From NCBI GenBank assembly GCA_003731675.1, contig RCNQ01000124.1, forward strand, positions 1 through 6,959: a DNA stretch of 6,959 nt. Direction: 5' to 3'. How positions within the stretch are numbered: position 1 is the stretch's first letter; the number at the start of each line of letters is the position of its first letter. Shown here in pieces: positions 6,390 through 6,959 of the stretch. The notes beneath the pieces are model-generated. The model was not told the DNA's origin, did not search any database, and worked only from the letters and a program-made list of their open reading frames with translations. Source of the stretch: Bacteroidetes/Chlorobi group bacterium ChocPot_Mid. Its GTDB lineage: Bacteria; Bacteroidota; Ignavibacteria; Kapaibacteriales; UBA2268. The position numbers and the translations under genes were made by a program.

Positions 6390-6959
6390 ATGAAATTAAC
6401 AACGCTTTTATCTCATACAGCCCAGTTAATTGGGTTTATCAATAAATCGGGAATGCCATCGGATACGGTTGCATCAAATTATTTCCGCTCGAAAAAGTAT
6501 ATTGGAAGCAAGGAGAGAAGATTTATTTCCGAAACTGTTTTTCTGACGTTAAGAAATAAATTTCTTTGTGAGTATTGTTTTGAAAACAGCTTTTCGACAA
6601 TAAACAATTACTCAGATGTTTCAAAGCCAGAGACTGAAAAAGATGAATTTGGTTTAGTTCTGACTGCTTTTTATTTAGCTTCCAAGTATTCTATTGATAA
6701 ATATTTCAGTGCAGAAGATTTATATAATGCTTTACCCGAAAGAAACGAAAATGATTTTTATCATAGTTTAAAGAATTCTTTAGTTGAACATTATGAAACA
6801 AATTTTGAATCGGCAATTGTTTTTTTTAATCGTGTTGATGAAGTATTTTTGGGTTTGGAAAATGATATTTCTGAAAAAATGACTTTCATCCTTCGACAAG
6901 CTCAGGATGACCGAAAGAGAGAAGCTCAGGATGACCGAAAGAGAGAAGCTCAGGATGAC
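6390..6959 (+). CDS. RsmB-like 16S rRNA (cytosine-C5) methyltransferase, N-terminal part (3' end cut by window)
   Basis: The reading frame stays open for 190 codons to the window edge. The start looks like the NusB-like RNA-binding domain that precedes the methyltransferase domain in RsmB/Sun proteins, which methylate C5 of a cytosine (C967 in E. coli) in 16S rRNA. Clues are LLSHTAQLIGFI (6-17), PSDTVASNYFRSKKYIGSKE (23-42) and RRFISETVFLTLRN (43-56), the typical family pattern of a bulky FFR motif followed by GSxxRRFI and LR. No catalytic motif is visible because the window ends before that domain, so the call rests on the N-terminal pattern alone. The start is fixed by an in-frame TAA nine bases upstream; no Shine-Dalgarno is seen. 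From residue 171 the frame becomes an octapeptide repeat, AQDDRKRE, where a domain linker would be expected. Whether the gene continues past the repeat into an intact catalytic domain cannot be seen. It could also be another rRNA methyltransferase of the same fold. Confidence 0.72.
   Translation, partial: MKLTTLLSHTAQLIGFINKSGMPSDTVASNYFRSKKYIGSKERRFISETVFLTLRNKFLCEYCFENSFSTINNYSDVSKPETEKDEFGLVLTAFYLASKYSIDKYFSAEDLYNALPERNENDFYHSLKNSLVEHYETNFESAIVFFNRVDEVFLGLENDISEKMTFILRQAQDDRKREAQDDRKREAQDD
6886..6910. repeat. Imperfect palindromic element inside the rsmB-like gene
   Basis: Seven-base arms TCATCCT (6886-6892) and AGGATGA (6904-6910) enclose the 11-base loop TCGACAAGCTC. From memory, this palindrome type (TCATCCT, then GAGCTTGTCGA in either orientation, then AGGATGA) recurs as interspersed short repeats in many bacterial genomes. 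I cannot confirm other copies here because it occurs only once in this window. It is in frame and adds no stop codon on the plus strand. Confidence 0.65.
6898..6959 (+). repeat. 24-bp in-frame tandem repeat, 2.6 copies visible, running off the window
   Basis: The unit starts AAGCTCAGGATGACC and ends GAAAGAGAG. Copies lie at 6898-6921 and 6922-6945, with a partial third at 6946-6959 that is identical as far as it goes. Each unit is eight codons, giving AQDDRKRE repeated at residues 171-178 and 179-186, then AQDD. The unit is 50% G+C by count, clearly richer than the surrounding gene. Its first part is the right half of the palindromic element just upstream, so the array probably arose by expansion of that element. 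The true copy number is unknown. Confidence 0.9.

Noticed and set aside
6898..6959. The tandem repeat considered as the start of a CRISPR array.
   Set aside because: The 24-bp units are directly adjacent with no unique spacers, and they continue an open reading frame.

Overview
The window is AT-rich DNA from a member of the Bacteroidota / Ignavibacteria / Kapabacteria side of the FCB group. The main clues are a secreted M1 peptidase with a C-terminal type IX secretion (Por) sorting domain, starts with weak or no Shine-Dalgarno sequence, and upstream boxes resembling the Bacteroidota -7 element TAnnTTTG. I cannot name a species.

From left to right there are five genes, two of them cut by the window ends. 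Four lie on the minus strand, so transcription there runs from high to low coordinates: cydB (5165-6181), a nuclease-DNA methyltransferase fusion (2763-5024), an M1 aminopeptidase-like metallopeptidase with a sorting tail (681-2645), and a YggS/PLPBP-family pyridoxal-phosphate protein (1-677, 3' end missing). The peptidase and yggS almost abut and are very likely cotranscribed. The nuclease-methyltransferase is separated from both neighbours by AT-rich gaps of 140 and 117 bases and looks like an independent transcription unit. Divergent from cydB, on the plus strand, is the 5' part of an RsmB-like rRNA cytosine-C5 methyltransferase gene (6390 to the window end).

Three things stand out. First, the 753-residue protein joins an HsdR-type PD-(D/E)xK nuclease domain to an amino-methyltransferase with motifs DPFSGSG and DPPY. 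No helicase and no separate specificity gene lies beside it, so it may be a one-gene restriction-modification or defence enzyme set among housekeeping genes. It ends in a peptide resembling a beta-clamp-binding motif. Second, the rsmB-like frame carries, from about residue 166, an in-frame inverted repeat followed by a 24-bp tandem repeat that encodes the octapeptide AQDDRKRE and runs off the window. This looks like an interspersed palindromic repeat that entered or grew within a coding gene. Third, cydB is the first gene of its transcript, with no cydA upstream where it is usually found.

The rest is ordinary core metabolism: respiration (cydB), PLP homeostasis (yggS), extracellular peptide digestion (M1 peptidase) and rRNA modification (rsmB-like). 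No tRNA, rRNA, CRISPR array, transposase or integrase was recognised.
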